Assembly: GCA_028864975.1 (NCBI GenBank)
Contig: JAGWLG010000027.1
Location: forward strand, 1 to 50,504
DNA length: 50,504 bases
Reading direction: 5' to 3'
Source: Thermoplasmata archaeon
GTDB taxonomy: Archaea > Thermoplasmatota > Thermoplasmata > Lutacidiplasmatales > UBA184
Under the pieces are notes generated by a model, which saw only the letters and a list, made by a program, of their open reading frames with translations, did not search any database and was not told the origin of the DNA. Of the stretch, positions 50,091 to 50,504 are shown one piece after another; the stretch's first letter is position 1; the number at the start of each line of letters is the position of its first letter. Position numbers and translations under genes: made by a program.

Positions 50091-50123
50091 CACCTTCCCG
50101 GACCAGGTCCACCCCTTCCCGGG

Positions 50124-50143
50124 GGCGCCAATGTGTCCTGACA
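50124..50143 (-). repeat. Candidate right inverted repeat
   Basis: Reverse complement TGTCAGGACACATTGGCGCC; it begins with TGT as IS481 ends usually do and pairs with 48476-48495. Confidence 0.45.
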
Positions 50144-50210
50144 ATTCAGACGGCCCGATGTCGTGATGCTCTACGCTTACCGACGCTCTCCTGCGTCCTG
50201 CGAGCCCGCC

Positions 50211-50435
50211 CTACCCTTTCGGCGCGCCCTCACGGGCACGAACCCCTTCAGGTCCTTCCGTCGTCAGTCCCTGCTCTCGGCAGACCTGGAGGATCCGATT
50301 GAGCCCCGCGAGCGAGATCCGGTGACCGCGCCGCTCGAGCTCCTCCAGCATCGGTCGCCGTTTGATCGGCTTGGAGCTCGCCCGTAGCACCTCCAGCACG
50401 AAGCCCACCGAACCTTCCGGAATGCCGCCGCTCAT
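50211..50435 (-). CDS. Small winged-helix protein
   Basis: 74 residues from ATG 50435. VLEVLRASSKPIKRRPMLEE, LERRGHRISLAGLNRILQVC and a possible wing GLTTEGPEGVRAREG are a full winged-helix outline with an N-terminal helix FVLEVLRAS. No extra domain. It lies outside the candidate IS end. Its promoter, if any, would be beyond the visible bases; the sequence ends 69 bases upstream. Confidence 0.45.
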   Translation of the reverse strand: MSGGIPEGSVGFVLEVLRASSKPIKRRPMLEELERRGHRISLAGLNRILQVCREQGLTTEGPEGVRAREGAPKG

Positions 50436-50504
50436 CCGAGCCCCGCGATCCCCTCTCTCGGCCCGACCCTACACCGGAGGAGGGGGCCAAACGGGAGGTG
50501 GGGG

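Larger units (their letters stand above)
48476..50143. mobile_element. Candidate IS481-like element carrying an acetyltransferase gene
   Basis: About 1.67 kb bounded by imperfect inverted repeats: TATCAGGACAAATTGCCGCC at 48476-48495 and the reverse complement TGTCAGGACACATTGGCGCC at 50124-50143 (17 of 20 match). Contains the decayed transposase (minus) at the right end and an intact GNAT gene (plus). No target-site duplication is evident. The element is longer than a plain IS481 (about 1.1-1.3 kb) because of the GNAT gene. The alternative is that the left end is unrelated and only a 0.9 kb remnant is present. Confidence 0.45.

Overview
The window looks like a high-GC euryarchaeal chromosome fragment, most likely from the Thermoplasmatota (a soil or sediment Thermoplasmata relative; this rank is inference). 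Archaeal markers seen directly: an aEF1A gene followed by ribosomal protein S10, the archaeal transcription factor MBF1, an archaeal dihydroneopterin aldolase (MptD type), an archaetidylserine decarboxylase/synthase pair, DUF835 and stand-alone RAM-domain proteins. About ten genes have a TATA-like box centred 26-29 nt before the first codon, the signature of leaderless archaeal transcripts. Two sedolisin (S53) peptidases and a GH15 trehalase-like enzyme fit the Thermoplasmata habit of acid-active surface enzymes. No tRNA, rRNA or CRISPR array was found.

Layout. 1-5 kb: tail of an unknown gene, a degenerate AAA-type ATPase, a DoxX membrane protein, DUF169 protein, a response regulator, a mini zinc protein and a DUF835 membrane protein. 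5-10.7 kb: a minus-strand run of M20 peptidase, SCP-x-type thiolase and its DUF35 partner, preceded by a membrane-anchored kelch/Ig surface protein. 10.7-12 kb: a lower-GC pocket with a DUF3800 gene. 12-17 kb: ornithine carbamoyltransferase, a small protein, GH15 enzyme, and a HAD-MBF1 pair. 17-27 kb: two giant membrane-anchored S53 peptidases separated by a DnaJ-type zinc-finger protein. 27-32 kb: aEF1A-S10, a winged-helix protein, and a lipid/cofactor cluster (dual-specificity phosphatase with zinc ribbon, archaetidylserine decarboxylase, archaetidylserine synthase, MptD). 32-36 kb: a second kelch surface protein and a coiled-coil protein. 36.5-42 kb: citrate synthase, an MFS transporter, a RAM-domain protein with a small membrane protein, and a translationally coupled four-gene operon (SAM hydroxide adenosyltransferase, MaoC-like, GNAT, DinB-like). 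42-46.7 kb: an accessory-looking cluster with a TPR protein flanked by duplicated terminal domains, a DUF4760-like membrane protein, a PD-(D/E)XK nuclease-like protein, and a nucleoside-deoxyribosyltransferase-like protein coupled to a winged-helix regulator. 47-50.5 kb: a DEAD-box helicase and a decayed IS481-like element whose candidate terminal repeats enclose an intact GNAT gene.

The best candidates for undescribed biology are (i) the phosphatase next to the archaetidylserine genes, a possible counterpart of PTPMT1 for the missing archaetidylglycerophosphate phosphatase; (ii) the 42-46.7 kb cluster with its unusual 41-residue TPR array; and (iii) the acetyltransferase carried between IS ends.
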